NCBI GenBank assembly: GCA_003220935.1
Contig: QHTT01000076.1
Span: forward strand, 1-63,986
Reading direction: 5' to 3'
DNA: 63,986 nucleotides
Source of the DNA: Gemmatimonadota bacterium
GTDB taxonomy: Bacteria; Gemmatimonadota; Gemmatimonadetes; Gemmatimonadales; GWC2-71-9
Numbering within the stretch: position 1 is the stretch's first letter; each line of letters starts with the position of its first letter. Below are positions 1-7,401 of the stretch, piece after piece. Below the pieces are notes generated by a model that had not been told where the DNA came from, did no database searches, and saw nothing but the letters and a program-made list of their open reading frames with translations. Position numbers and translations under genes: made by a program.

Positions 1-123
1 GCTTGGGAGTGCCGCGGCTTGCCGCGCGCTAACCGCAACTTGCTGAACCGCCGGATACGGACCCGTACGTCCGGTGGTGTGGGAGGGGCAGAGTAGGGAT
101 CACCTACTCTCCCCTATCCCGAT
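1..123 (+). mobile_element. Group II intron, 3' end (domains V and VI), truncated by the window edge
   Basis: Only the 3' tail is present. Bases 47-55 pair with 70-78 over 9 bp (one G-U). Bases 56-59 pair with 64-67 around the four-base loop GACC, leaving the two-base bulge C68-G69. This is the domain V fold, and CGC at 49-51 sits where the catalytic triad belongs. A second hairpin (84-97 with 103-115) matches domain VI. A116 is unpaired 7 bases before a likely 3' splice site after T123, as expected for the branch-point adenosine. The reverse-transcriptase gene would lie left of the window. The CGC triad resembles bacterial group IIC introns, but the subclass is inferred. Confidence 0.82.
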
Positions 124-133
124 TCGGCGAGTC

Positions 134-165
134 GGCCAGCAATGGCCAGGAACACCCAGAGTGTT
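134..165. repeat. Two short hairpins between the intron and the toxin gene
   Basis: GGCCA (134-138) pairs with TGGCC (143-147), and AACAC (151-155) pairs with GTGTT (161-165). They lie downstream of the minus-strand toxin stop codon and could end its transcript, although no long T-run follows. They also form the 3' exon of the intron. Confidence 0.4.
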
Positions 166-189
166 TACCCCCTGTGGGACCACGGCGCG

Positions 190-534
190 CTAACCCCTGG
201 GGGCTGTTCCGGCCAACCCGAGGAACACCAGCATGGCCCGGTTCAGCCGGAGCATATCCTCGTCGTCGAGCCGACCAAGACGAGACCTGAGCTTTGTCTT
301 CGGTACCGTGGTGGTCTTGTCCGCCATCAGGCGGCACGCCGACCGCAGTCCATTGCGTTCGTTAGGCTCCACCGGGAGCCGGAACAGGGGAGCGTCGGTC
401 GGGTCCGTCGTGAACGGGCAGACCGTTATGGAGTCCAGCGCGTCGAACCGATCATCCTGCACTACCACAACAGGTCGGGGCTTCCCCGCATAGTCCTTAC
501 CGCCCGCCGCGGTCCAGATCTCGCCGCGTCTCAT
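190..534 (-). CDS. MazF/PemK-family endoribonuclease toxin
   Basis: The 114-residue protein opens with RRGEIWTAAGGKDYAGKPRP and continues VVVVQDDRFD and TVCPFTTDP, the typical first beta strands of the MazF/PemK (CcdB-like) fold. This family cleaves mRNA at specific short sequences and is held inactive by its antitoxin. The length is normal for the family. The start overlaps the antitoxin stop by 4 bases, so the two are translationally coupled, antitoxin first. The target sequence cannot be read from the gene. The pair sits beside an intron remnant in a lower-GC patch, which suggests acquired DNA. Confidence 0.9.
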   Translation of the reverse strand: MRRGEIWTAAGGKDYAGKPRPVVVVQDDRFDALDSITVCPFTTDPTDAPLFRLPVEPNERNGLRSACRLMADKTTTVPKTKLRSRLGRLDDEDMLRLNRAMLVFLGLAGTAPRG

Positions 535-743
535 TCCGAGATCGCGTCAACGAAGTCTTGATCCTCCCTCGCGTGTGGGCTCCGGGCGACGGCCAGCGAC
601 TGCCGATGCGCCTCGGCAGCGAAGGCCGGCGAGCGAACGTCCGGTACCCAGATCTGAATGGGCCGCAGTCCTTGCCGGCGCAAGCGCGCTCGGTGCGCTC
701 GGACCTTGTCGCGCGACGACTTGGAGCTCTTCGACCTTCCCAT
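531..743 (-). CDS. MazE-like antitoxin (DUF3018 family)
   Basis: This 70-residue protein has the strongly conserved DUF3018 core: RAHRARLRRQGLRPIQIWVPD, then RSPAFAAEAHRQS, then EDQDFVDAISE. DUF3018 proteins are antitoxins paired with MazF-type toxins. The basic, Ser/Lys-rich N-terminus (MGRSKSSKSSRDKVR) is a likely DNA contact. It is the first gene of the operon. A perfect 12-bp palindrome lies 17 bases upstream of its ATG and is a candidate autoregulatory operator. A longer reading frame on another phase overlaps it but does not look like protein. Confidence 0.85.
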   Translation of the reverse strand: MGRSKSSKSSRDKVRAHRARLRRQGLRPIQIWVPDVRSPAFAAEAHRQSLAVARSPHAREDQDFVDAISE

Positions 744-760
744 GATCCCCCGCTCGAGCG

Positions 761-772
761 GTTACATGTAAC
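761..772 (-). promoter_or_regulatory. Candidate operator palindrome of the toxin-antitoxin operon
   Basis: GTTACATGTAAC is a perfect 12-bp palindrome 17 bases upstream of the antitoxin ATG. Type II antitoxins usually repress their own promoter through such sites. The position and symmetry are visible; binding is inferred. Confidence 0.5.
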
Positions 773-851
773 GTAGCCATGAGCCGGTCGTGCGGCCACG
801 TGGCCAAATGGATCCTGCTCCTCTTGACATCGGAGGGCACGTGGAGTTAAT

Positions 852-883
852 TTGACGCTAACGGCTCGTTAGCAACATATAAT
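852..883 (+). promoter_or_regulatory. Promoter with an inverted repeat in the spacer
   Basis: A perfect TATAAT (878-883) lies 37 bases before the ATG at 920, with TTGACG at 852-857. The 20-base spacer is longer than optimal. Inside it is an exact 7-bp inverted repeat, GCTAACG-gct-CGTTAGC (857-873), placed where a bound repressor or activator would control the promoter. A GGAGGA ribosome site follows at 905-910. Confidence 0.5.
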
Positions 884-919
884 ACGACAGGCCCTTGTCC
901 TCGCGGAGGAGCCAACAAC

Positions 920-1138
920 ATGGCACATGACGTCACGTTCAAGGTGCCGCCCCGAGAACTCGGGCGCGCCGACGTCAAGTTCAGCGTCAAGACCAACGGT
1001 GCGAAGCTCGGTACTCTCGCTATCTCACGCGGCTCGGTAGTCTGGTTCCAGAGGGACCACTCGTGGGGTTTCAAGGTTGGTTGGCGCGACTTCAACCGCA
1101 TGATGGCTGAAAAAGGGAAGCGGTGGGAGAAGCGGTGA
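920..1138 (+). CDS. Small conserved-looking protein of unknown function
   Basis: This is a 72-residue basic protein with a good ribosome site (GGAGGA, 10 bases before the ATG) and its own strong-looking promoter. The sequence MAHDVTFKVPPRELGRADVK and ISRGSVVWFQRDHSWGFKVG suggests a small beta-rich fold. There are no membrane segments, cysteines or signal peptide. I do not recognise a family I can name securely. It lies alone between the toxin-antitoxin pair and the HEPN-like operon. Confidence 0.6.
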   Translation: MAHDVTFKVPPRELGRADVKFSVKTNGAKLGTLAISRGSVVWFQRDHSWGFKVGWRDFNRMMAEKGKRWEKR

Positions 1139-1276
1139 CGGGGCCCCCCGTCTACCGGACGTAGGCGTGGACTTCCGCTCGTAAGCCAGAGCAGCATGCA
1201 CCCCCGATCTGAACCTGCGTTGCGCACGCGCGCTCTGCGCCCGGAGTGCGAGCGCTGTTAGTGGAAAGATGACACA

Positions 1277-2014
1277 ATGGCCGCCGAGAAGACCAAGCCG
1301 TGGTTGGATGGTATTGTCGATACTCTGGTCGCAGCGCGCTTGCTGCGAGACTCCACGATCCCTCACAGAAACCGACTCGCTGTGATCCTACTGGACAGCG
1401 CTTTCGAGACAACGTGCCGTGCTTACCTGCGCAACGAAGCAAGGATCCAGCTCGACAACGCTCATCGACACCGCCAGAACCTGATAAAGACGATGAGGTC
1501 GAACTTGCCGGATATTGATGGCGAGGTTTCGAAAAGCATCGACTACTGCTATGAGGAGATCCGGTGCGACTTTTACCACGAGTCTGCCTCCAAGACCCTT
1601 ACAGACGATGCGCTATTGGATTATGAGGAGACGGTGTATTCCGTCATTGATCGCGCGTTTTCTGTGAGAACTACTGACCTAGTTCAGGCAGAGTTGGTCA
1701 AAATCAAGGCAAGGGGGGTTTTGGAGCAGCCGGTCCAGGAGATCCCGATCGCCTGGTCTAGCCTCACGAGCAAGGCGGACCGGGTCTTAGCCGCTGTGTC
1801 AACCATCAAGCCGCGCAACGTCCAAGATGTGAATGCCTTCTTCAGGAAAGAAGGCGTGGCCCTTCGGTTGACTGGTGACGAGTTCACGAACGTCGTGGCG
1901 AGGAATAGGGGCTCGAAGAACCTCTTCTACTTCAACAAAGACCTCAGGCGCTGGGAACCATCCGCGCTCGGTCGCTACAGACTGCCCAAGGTCGTGGGGG
2001 ACGCTGCACAATGA
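1277..2014 (+). CDS. HEPN-like protein with R-x4-H motif, function unknown
   Basis: A 245-residue soluble protein. Residues 20-130 look all-alpha, and R96-C-D-F-Y-H101 fits the R-x4-6-H signature of HEPN ribonucleases, followed by a helix around DALLDYEETVYSVIDRAF. The C-terminal part (about 150-245) is a separate mixed region containing FFRKEGVALRLTGDEFTNVV. HEPN proteins act in toxin-antitoxin and antiphage systems, but here the assignment rests on motif and helix pattern only. The stop overlaps the next start (ATGA), so the two form an operon. Base composition is more AT-rich than the genome core. Confidence 0.6.
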   Translation: MAAEKTKPWLDGIVDTLVAARLLRDSTIPHRNRLAVILLDSAFETTCRAYLRNEARIQLDNAHRHRQNLIKTMRSNLPDIDGEVSKSIDYCYEEIRCDFYHESASKTLTDDALLDYEETVYSVIDRAFSVRTTDLVQAELVKIKARGVLEQPVQEIPIAWSSLTSKADRVLAAVSTIKPRNVQDVNAFFRKEGVALRLTGDEFTNVVARNRGSKNLFYFNKDLRRWEPSALGRYRLPKVVGDAAQ

Positions 2015-2520
2015 GTGACTCTTCGCAATACACGCTGAAGACGGCCGAGGTTCACCTCAGTACGGGAGTTAACATTGTCGCCGAGGTGGCGTCGTTCGAG
2101 GCGATCAAGCGTCTTGTTCAGGACGCGGAAGCTTCGCAACTTGGCGGATTGATTCAGGATTCGGCCAAGTCCAGGGAGACACCGCCCGTCGCGGCCGCAC
2201 ACGCTCCCGAGGATCCCCTAGCGCGCATGGAGACACGGGCAGGCCTGAAGGCGGGCAGCCTGGCCAAAGCGAAACTCGTTGCCGTCAAGGACGAGGCTCC
2301 GCAGCTGCTCCGTCCCCATTCCTTCAAGAAAATCATCGATGCCGTTGTGGTCCTGATATTCGCTGTAGAAACAGGGATGAGACGCAACCCGATTGACTAC
2401 GATTCATTCAGTGCCCTGTACGAGGCGCAGAACCTGAAGAGTGGCACTCCGCGGTCCAGGTTCTCAAGGAGCTCTGCGATGCTGCATAAGCGGACCGGTG
2501 AACGTCCGTGGCCTGGGTAA
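2011..2520 (+). CDS. Partner of the HEPN-like gene, unknown; possible 3' frameshift
   Basis: This 169-residue product starts at an ATG overlapping the upstream stop by 4 bases. Residues 1-50 look helical (FEAIKRLVQDAEA), about 50-90 is a low-complexity linker, and 100-130 ends in VETGMRRNPIDYDSFSALYE. After about base 2430 the read frame becomes unprotein-like (KSGTPRSRFSRSS). The frame that starts at 2403 instead gives a natural-looking tail, EPEEWHSAVQVLKELCDAA, and stops at 2489. One missing or extra base would join them. Function is unknown; it may be an antitoxin or sensor for its neighbour. Confidence 0.5.
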   Translation: MSDSSQYTLKTAEVHLSTGVNIVAEVASFEAIKRLVQDAEASQLGGLIQDSAKSRETPPVAAAHAPEDPLARMETRAGLKAGSLAKAKLVAVKDEAPQLLRPHSFKKIIDAVVVLIFAVETGMRRNPIDYDSFSALYEAQNLKSGTPRSRFSRSSAMLHKRTGERPWPG

Positions 2521-2712
2521 GGGAGTAACGCGGTAACGACTTTCCGTCTGGTGGGTGGGTAGGTAGATTGCTGACGTGGAGTTCAAACCACTTGCTACTG
2601 AAGGCGATGTGCGCACGAGGGAACCAAGCGAGACGTAGATCGCCAGCTTGACACAATCATGCTCTTGTGTCACAGAGGTTGTGCTAGGCAATTAGTTGTT
2701 GCTCGAAGACTT
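2521..2712. other. Intergenic stretch before tRNA-Gly
   Basis: No gene seen. It contains an exact inverted repeat GACACAA-N8-TTGTGTC (2650-2671), whose left arm begins inside a TTGACA (2648-2653). This could be a promoter element or operator, but no well-spaced -10 box is evident. Confidence 0.4.
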
Positions 2713-2784
<72 letters not shown>

Positions 2785-2796
2785 CTGAGCTGGATC

Positions 2797-2838
2797 CGAA
2801 GGCCGGCACGCGACGCTGCTTGCCGGCCTTCGAGTTTT
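2797..2838 (+). terminator. Rho-independent terminator after tRNA-Gly
   Basis: CGAAGGCCGGCA (2797-2808) and TGCCGGCCTTCG (2821-2832) form a perfect 12-bp stem with a 12-base loop, followed by AGTTTT. It lies 12 bases past the tRNA 3' end. Confidence 0.85.
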
Positions 2839-2859
2839 CAATAGGTTGTTCGCCCAGCA

Positions 2860-4488
2860 ATGCGGTGCACCTGCCTCATTCTCATTGCAGCCGTGTGCTG
2901 CGCCGGCCTGACCGGCCCCCTGTTCGCCCAGGGCGGCTGGGTCACGCCCCAGCCTCCCTGCGAGCTCAGCGCTGGCCACTTCAAGGTCAACGGCGGCATC
3001 CTGTACCTGAAGACCGCCGCCGAGAAGCCGGAGCGACGCGACCAGCAGCTCGAGCAGGCGCGGAAGGTCCTCACCGAGGCGATCGTGCAGAATGCCCAAG
3101 ACAAGAACGCCGCCGCCTGGTATTACCTCGGCCGCTACTACGTCGAGACCGCCGACGCCGCCGGCGCCGACAGCGCGCTCGCTCGCGCGCTGGCCCTCGC
3201 GCCGCAGTGTAAGCAGGACATCGGCGGCTACCGCCAGCGGCTGTGGGCGAACACCCTCAACGGCGGCCTCGCCGCGTGGCAGGGTGGGAAGGAAGACTCC
3301 GCGGCCGTGCTGTTTCGCCTCGCCGCCCGGCTCGAGCCCGGAAATCCGAAGGCCTTCGTCGCGCTGGCGGGCCTGTACGCCGGGAAAGACAACTACGACT
3401 CCGCCCTCGTCTACTACCGCCGCACGGCGCAGACGGCGGGCAACGATACGGCATTTGCGAAGGACAGGAAGGACGCACTCGGCAACGCTGTCCGGATCCT
3501 CGTCGGCCGCGCCCAGAGCGATCCCGCAGCACTAGGGTACGCGCGGCTCCGGGCGAGCATCGATTCGATCGACCGCGGCTTCGAAACCGATTCGACGACG
3601 CTGGCGCGCATGATCGCCTCGTCGCAGTCGCGCAAGGCGCGCGGGCGGAGGCTCACGCCGGCAGACCAGCAGACGTTCACGCGGGACTCGACCGCCCGTG
3701 CCCAGGCTGTGGCGCAGGCACGTACCGCCCGCGCGACCGTAGTCCAGCAGATGGCAGCGGACAGCGGGAAGCTCCGGGCGGCGTTCGCCCCGGCGATCGA
3801 GGCGCTCCGGGACTATCTCACGGCGTATCCGGGAGAGGCGGATGCCGCCACCTCGCTCGCCACGCTGTACGCCCAGAGTGGACGCGCTGCGGAAGCCGCA
3901 GCGATGTTCGACTCCCTCGCTGCCCATGCCCGGAACTTCGATCCGGAGGAGCTGTTCACCGCCGGCCAGCGACTCTTGGGGCAGCGGCTGTACCGGGCGG
4001 GAACGAGAGCGCTCGCCGTCGCGCTGACCAGGAACCCGTACCGCCGCGACGCGCTGTACTCGCTCGGGGTGGGGTACTACCAGCTGCGTGACTCGACCGG
4101 GCTGCTCGAGGTGGCGCAGCGACTCGTTCAGCTCGATCCGCTCAACCGCAGCTCGCTCAAACTGCTGGCCGCCGCGTGGGACCTGCGAGGGAAGCGCGAC
4201 TCGACGCTCAAATACGTAACTCAGGCCGATTCGCTCGTGGCCGTGGAGGTGACTGTATCGAGTTTCGTTCCCGATTCGGCCGGGGCAGCGCTCACCCTCC
4301 TGGCCACGAACCTGAGGCCCGCCCCCTCCAAGCCGTTCCGGCTCACCGTGGAGTTCCTCGATCGCCAAGGCAAGCCGGTCGCGAGCGAGGCTCGCGAACT
4401 CCCCGCCATTGCCCCGCAGGAGAGCCAGCAGCTGGACCTAAAGGTGAGCGGCAAGGGCATCATCGGCTGGCGCTATCGCCCGTCCTGA
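2860..4488 (+). CDS. Secreted tetratricopeptide-repeat protein
   Basis: The 542-residue protein has an N-terminal signal peptide (MRCTCLILIAAVCCAGLTGP, cleavage near LFAQ). Helical repeats run through most of it; recognisable TPR units include AAAWYYLGRYYVETADAAGA, PKAFVALAGLYAGKDNYDSA and DALYSLGVGYYQLRDSTGLL. About 470-542 is a small beta-rich tail (FRLTVEFLDRQGKPV). It is probably a periplasmic or cell-surface scaffold for protein interactions; the partner is unknown. It follows the tRNA terminator and is 88 bases from the next gene. Confidence 0.8.
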   Translation: MRCTCLILIAAVCCAGLTGPLFAQGGWVTPQPPCELSAGHFKVNGGILYLKTAAEKPERRDQQLEQARKVLTEAIVQNAQDKNAAAWYYLGRYYVETADAAGADSALARALALAPQCKQDIGGYRQRLWANTLNGGLAAWQGGKEDSAAVLFRLAARLEPGNPKAFVALAGLYAGKDNYDSALVYYRRTAQTAGNDTAFAKDRKDALGNAVRILVGRAQSDPAALGYARLRASIDSIDRGFETDSTTLARMIASSQSRKARGRRLTPADQQTFTRDSTARAQAVAQARTARATVVQQMAADSGKLRAAFAPAIEALRDYLTAYPGEADAATSLATLYAQSGRAAEAAAMFDSLAAHARNFDPEELFTAGQRLLGQRLYRAGTRALAVALTRNPYRRDALYSLGVGYYQLRDSTGLLEVAQRLVQLDPLNRSSLKLLAAAWDLRGKRDSTLKYVTQADSLVAVEVTVSSFVPDSAGAALTLLATNLRPAPSKPFRLTVEFLDRQGKPVASEARELPAIAPQESQQLDLKVSGKGIIGWRYRPS

Positions 4489-4576
4489 GCGATATTAGAT
4501 TGCTCGACGGAAGTTCCAGCCTGCGTTGAGGTTGCGACGCCAGGCTTCACAAAGTCCTTGAAGTCCAGGCAGGCGC

Positions 4577-5956
4577 GTGGTTCGTGTTCAGGCGGTGGCG
4601 CCCGGCTCGCTCGGCGCGGAACTCGGGCTCGTCCCGGGAACGGAGCTCCACGCGGTCAACGGCCGCGCGCTCGAGGACTTCCTGGATTGGGAGTTCCTGA
4701 CGGCGGACGAGCAGTTCATCCTGTCCGTCACCCAGCCGGACGGGGACGCTGTGGAGTACGATGTGGAACGCCCCGAGGGGCTCGCGATGGGCGTCACCCT
4801 CGAGCCGCCCCGCATCCGCCGCTGTGCCAACCACTGCGATTTCTGTTTCGTGGACGGCAATCCTACTGGCATGCGACCGCCCCTGTACATCCGTGACGAC
4901 GACTATCGGCTGTCGTTCCGGTACGGCAACTTCGCGACGTTGACGAACCTGAAGCCGTGGGACGTGGAGCGGATCGTGGAATACCGGCTGTCGCCGCTGT
5001 ACGTCTCCGTACACGCCACCGACCCCACGGTGCGTCGCTGGCTGCTCCGCAACCCGGAGGCACCGGAGATCGTGCCGCAGCTCCGCTCGCTGGTGGGGCA
5101 GGGGATCAGGTTTCACACTCAGGTCGTGCTGGTCCCAGGCGCGAACGACGGCGCGGAGCTGGTGCGCACGCTCACCGACCTGTTCGGGCTGGGCGAGGCG
5201 ATTCTCTCAGTGTCCGTCGTTCCGGTCGCGCTCACGGAGTACTCGAAGCGGGAGCTGGTCCGCGAGCTGCGGCGCGGGGAGTGCCGCGCGGCGCTCGCGA
5301 CGGTCGACCGGTTCGCGACGCGCGCCCTCACGGAGCGGGGGTTCCCGTGGTGCTATGGCGCAGACGATCTGTACCTGCAAGCCGGAGCGCCGCTGCCGCC
5401 GGCCGAATGGTACGGCGAGTTCGAGCAGCGCGAGAACGGCGTCGGCGCCGTGCGGTACCTCCAAACCCGGATCGCGGCGGCGCGGGACCGGCTTCCCGAT
5501 CTGGTCGGCAAGCGTATCGGCGTCGTGACGGGTACCGCGATGGGACCGCTGATGCCGCAGGTACTCGCGGACGTGGCAGCCGTCACGGGCGGGCGCTTCG
5601 AGCTGGTGGTGGTCGAAAATGCGCTGTTCGGGCGGTCCGTCACGACGGCTGGGCTCTTGCCCGCGGCGGCGATCGAGAAGGCGCTGCGCGAGCGGCGCGA
5701 TCTGGACCTATCGCTCGTGCCCGCCGAGGCGGTGAACGACGACCTGGTTTTCATCGACGAGGTGAGCGCCGCCGACCTGGCGGAGCGCTTGCCGATGCCG
5801 GTGCGGCTGTCGTACGACTTTGCGGACGCCCTTGTCGAACGCGGAACGCGGAACGCGGAACGCGGAACTCAAGTGGAAGGTCGTTCGCGGCACCGTGCTC
5901 GCTGTGTTGTTCCGCGTTCCGACTTCCGCGTTCCGCGTTTGGAGGGGCAGGGATGA
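4577..5956 (+). CDS. DUF512 protein with PDZ-like N-terminus and radical-SAM-type cysteines
   Basis: 459 residues, GTG start. Residues 1-70 are PDZ-like (PGSLGAELGLVPGTELHAVN). C-A-N-H-C-D-F-C near residue 80 is a C-x3-C-x2-C cluster for a 4Fe-4S centre, followed by a TIM-barrel-like region and the DUF512 domain (GVVTGTAMGPLMPQVLADV). Such proteins are often encoded beside der, as here, but their reaction is not established. The last 39 or so residues are translated from a GGAACGC-type repeat and are unlikely to be native; the ancestral end was probably near residue 420. The stop overlaps the der start. Confidence 0.85.
   Translation: MVRVQAVAPGSLGAELGLVPGTELHAVNGRALEDFLDWEFLTADEQFILSVTQPDGDAVEYDVERPEGLAMGVTLEPPRIRRCANHCDFCFVDGNPTGMRPPLYIRDDDYRLSFRYGNFATLTNLKPWDVERIVEYRLSPLYVSVHATDPTVRRWLLRNPEAPEIVPQLRSLVGQGIRFHTQVVLVPGANDGAELVRTLTDLFGLGEAILSVSVVPVALTEYSKRELVRELRRGECRAALATVDRFATRALTERGFPWCYGADDLYLQAGAPLPPAEWYGEFEQRENGVGAVRYLQTRIAAARDRLPDLVGKRIGVVTGTAMGPLMPQVLADVAAVTGGRFELVVVENALFGRSVTTAGLLPAAAIEKALRERRDLDLSLVPAEAVNDDLVFIDEVSAADLAERLPMPVRLSYDFADALVERGTRNAERGTQVEGRSRHRARCVVPRSDFRVPRLEGQG
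5837..5940. repeat. Inverted GGAACGC/GCGTTCC repeat element, copy 1
   Basis: Tandem GGAACGC units (5837-5868) face a 32-base block (5909-5940) of the complementary pattern, so the RNA could fold into a long imperfect hairpin. The same 32 bases recur exactly at 49606-49637. The element is translated as the DUF512 C-terminus and ends 12 bases before the der start. Confidence 0.8.
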
Positions 5957-7401
5957 AGGGCGCTCCGACCGTGGCAATCATCGGCCGCCCGAACGTCGGC
6001 AAGTCGACGTTGTTCAACCGCCTCGTCGGCCGCCGGGACGCGATCGTGGACGAGCGCCCGGGGGTGACGCGGGATCGCCATTTCGGGGCGGTCGAGTGGA
6101 ATGGGCAGCGCTTCTGGCTGGTGGACACGGGCGGCCTGATCCCCCAGGCGCAGGATGCTCTCAATCGGGCGGTCCGCAACCAGGTCGAGGTGGCGGTCGC
6201 CGAGAGCGACGTGGTGCTCTTCCTCGTGGACGTGGAGCACGGGGTCCACCCGACTGACCTCGAGATCGGGCAATACCTGCGGAAGTCGCGGCGCCCCGTG
6301 ATCCTCGTGGCCAACAAGGCGGATCAGCTTCCGGTGGACAGCCGGCATTTGGCGTTCTACGAGCTGGGCCTGGGCGACCCGTTTCCGGTGTCGGCCGCGG
6401 TGGGGAAGAGCTCGGGCGATCTCCTCGACCGCGTGGTGGAGGCCCTCAACACCCCGCCCTTGGGTCCGGCGTCTCGGCCCGGGCGTGAGCCCCGGGTTTC
6501 CGGGGGCGAGCCCGAGGTTCCCGGGGGCGAGCCCGGGGTTCCCGGGCCTGAGCCCGGGGTTGCCGGGGGCGAGCCCGGCGTTCACGGGGGTGAGATCGCC
6601 GTGGCCGTGGTGGGGCGCCCCAACGTGGGCAAGTCGAGCCTGGTGAATCGGCTGTTGGACAGCGAGCGGCTGGTGGTGGCGGACGAGCCCGGTACCACGC
6701 GCGACGCGATCGATACGCCGCTGCGTTACGAGGGCCGCACGCTGGTGTTCATCGACACGGCTGGGCTGCGCAAGCGCAGCAAGGTGGACGACGACATCGA
6801 GTTCTACGCGACGCTGCGCACCGCGCGGGCGATCGAGCGCGCCGATGTGTGCGTGCTGGTCGTGGACGCGCAGGAGGGCATGCACGTGCAGGACCTGAAG
6901 ATCGCCAACGACGCCTGGGAGCGTGGCGCCGCGTTGATCATCGCGGTGAACAAGTGGGATCTCATCGAGGAGAAGGACACGAACACCGCGGTGCGGGGCG
7001 AGCGCGAGATCAAGGCGCGCGCGCCGTTTCTCGAGTTCATCCCGTTCCTTTACGTATCGGCCAAGACCGGTCAGCGCGCGACCAAGCTGCTCGAGCTGAT
7101 CCTCGCCGTCGCCGCGGAGCGCGACAAGCGAATTGCGACGCACGAGGTGAACGAGGTGCTCGCGGCCCTGGTGGACCGCCAGCAGCCACCCCAGCCCGTC
7201 GGCGAGTCGGTGCGGCTGCTGTACGCCTCGCAGATCGGCACCGCGCCGCCGCGGTTCGCGATCGTCTCCAACCGCCCCGAGGCGATCCCCGAGTCGTACA
7301 CGCGCTACCTCTTGAACGGCTTCCGCGCAGCATGGCGGTTCACGGGATCCCCCGTGAGCATCAAATTCCGCCGCAAGCGGGAGCAGGCGGCGCACCGGTG
7401 A
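5953..7401 (+). CDS. der: Ribosome-assembly GTPase Der (EngA) with repeat-containing linker
   Basis: The 482-residue protein has two tandem GTPase domains and a C-terminal KH-like domain. GTPase 1 shows GRPNVGKST (11-19), DTGG and NKAD (121-124). GTPase 2 shows GRPNVGKSS (about 221-229), DTAGL and NKWD (333-336). Der acts in 50S subunit maturation. The ATG at 5953 follows GGAGGGGCAGGG. Residues 177-211 between the two G domains are five heptapeptides of the pattern G-x-E-P-x-V-x, encoded by 21-bp tandem repeats; Der linkers normally lack this. The stop overlaps the plsY start (GTGA). Confidence 0.97.
   Translation: MKGAPTVAIIGRPNVGKSTLFNRLVGRRDAIVDERPGVTRDRHFGAVEWNGQRFWLVDTGGLIPQAQDALNRAVRNQVEVAVAESDVVLFLVDVEHGVHPTDLEIGQYLRKSRRPVILVANKADQLPVDSRHLAFYELGLGDPFPVSAAVGKSSGDLLDRVVEALNTPPLGPASRPGREPRVSGGEPEVPGGEPGVPGPEPGVAGGEPGVHGGEIAVAVVGRPNVGKSSLVNRLLDSERLVVADEPGTTRDAIDTPLRYEGRTLVFIDTAGLRKRSKVDDDIEFYATLRTARAIERADVCVLVVDAQEGMHVQDLKIANDAWERGAALIIAVNKWDLIEEKDTNTAVRGEREIKARAPFLEFIPFLYVSAKTGQRATKLLELILAVAAERDKRIATHEVNEVLAALVDRQQPPQPVGESVRLLYASQIGTAPPRFAIVSNRPEAIPESYTRYLLNGFRAAWRFTGSPVSIKFRRKREQAAHR
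6481..6585 (+). repeat. Five 21-bp tandem repeats inside der
   Basis: The units encode GREPRVS, GGEPEVP, GGEPGVP, GPEPGVA and GGEPGVH, followed by a partial GGE. The repeat is in frame and preserves both flanking GTPase domains. It is GC-rich with runs of G and C, so copy number may vary by slippage. Confidence 0.9.

Noticed and set aside
4957..5952. Long upstream extension of the der reading frame
   Set aside because: It lies antiphase over the DUF512 gene and is arginine/glycine-rich. Der homology begins exactly at the ATG at 5953, which has a ribosome site.
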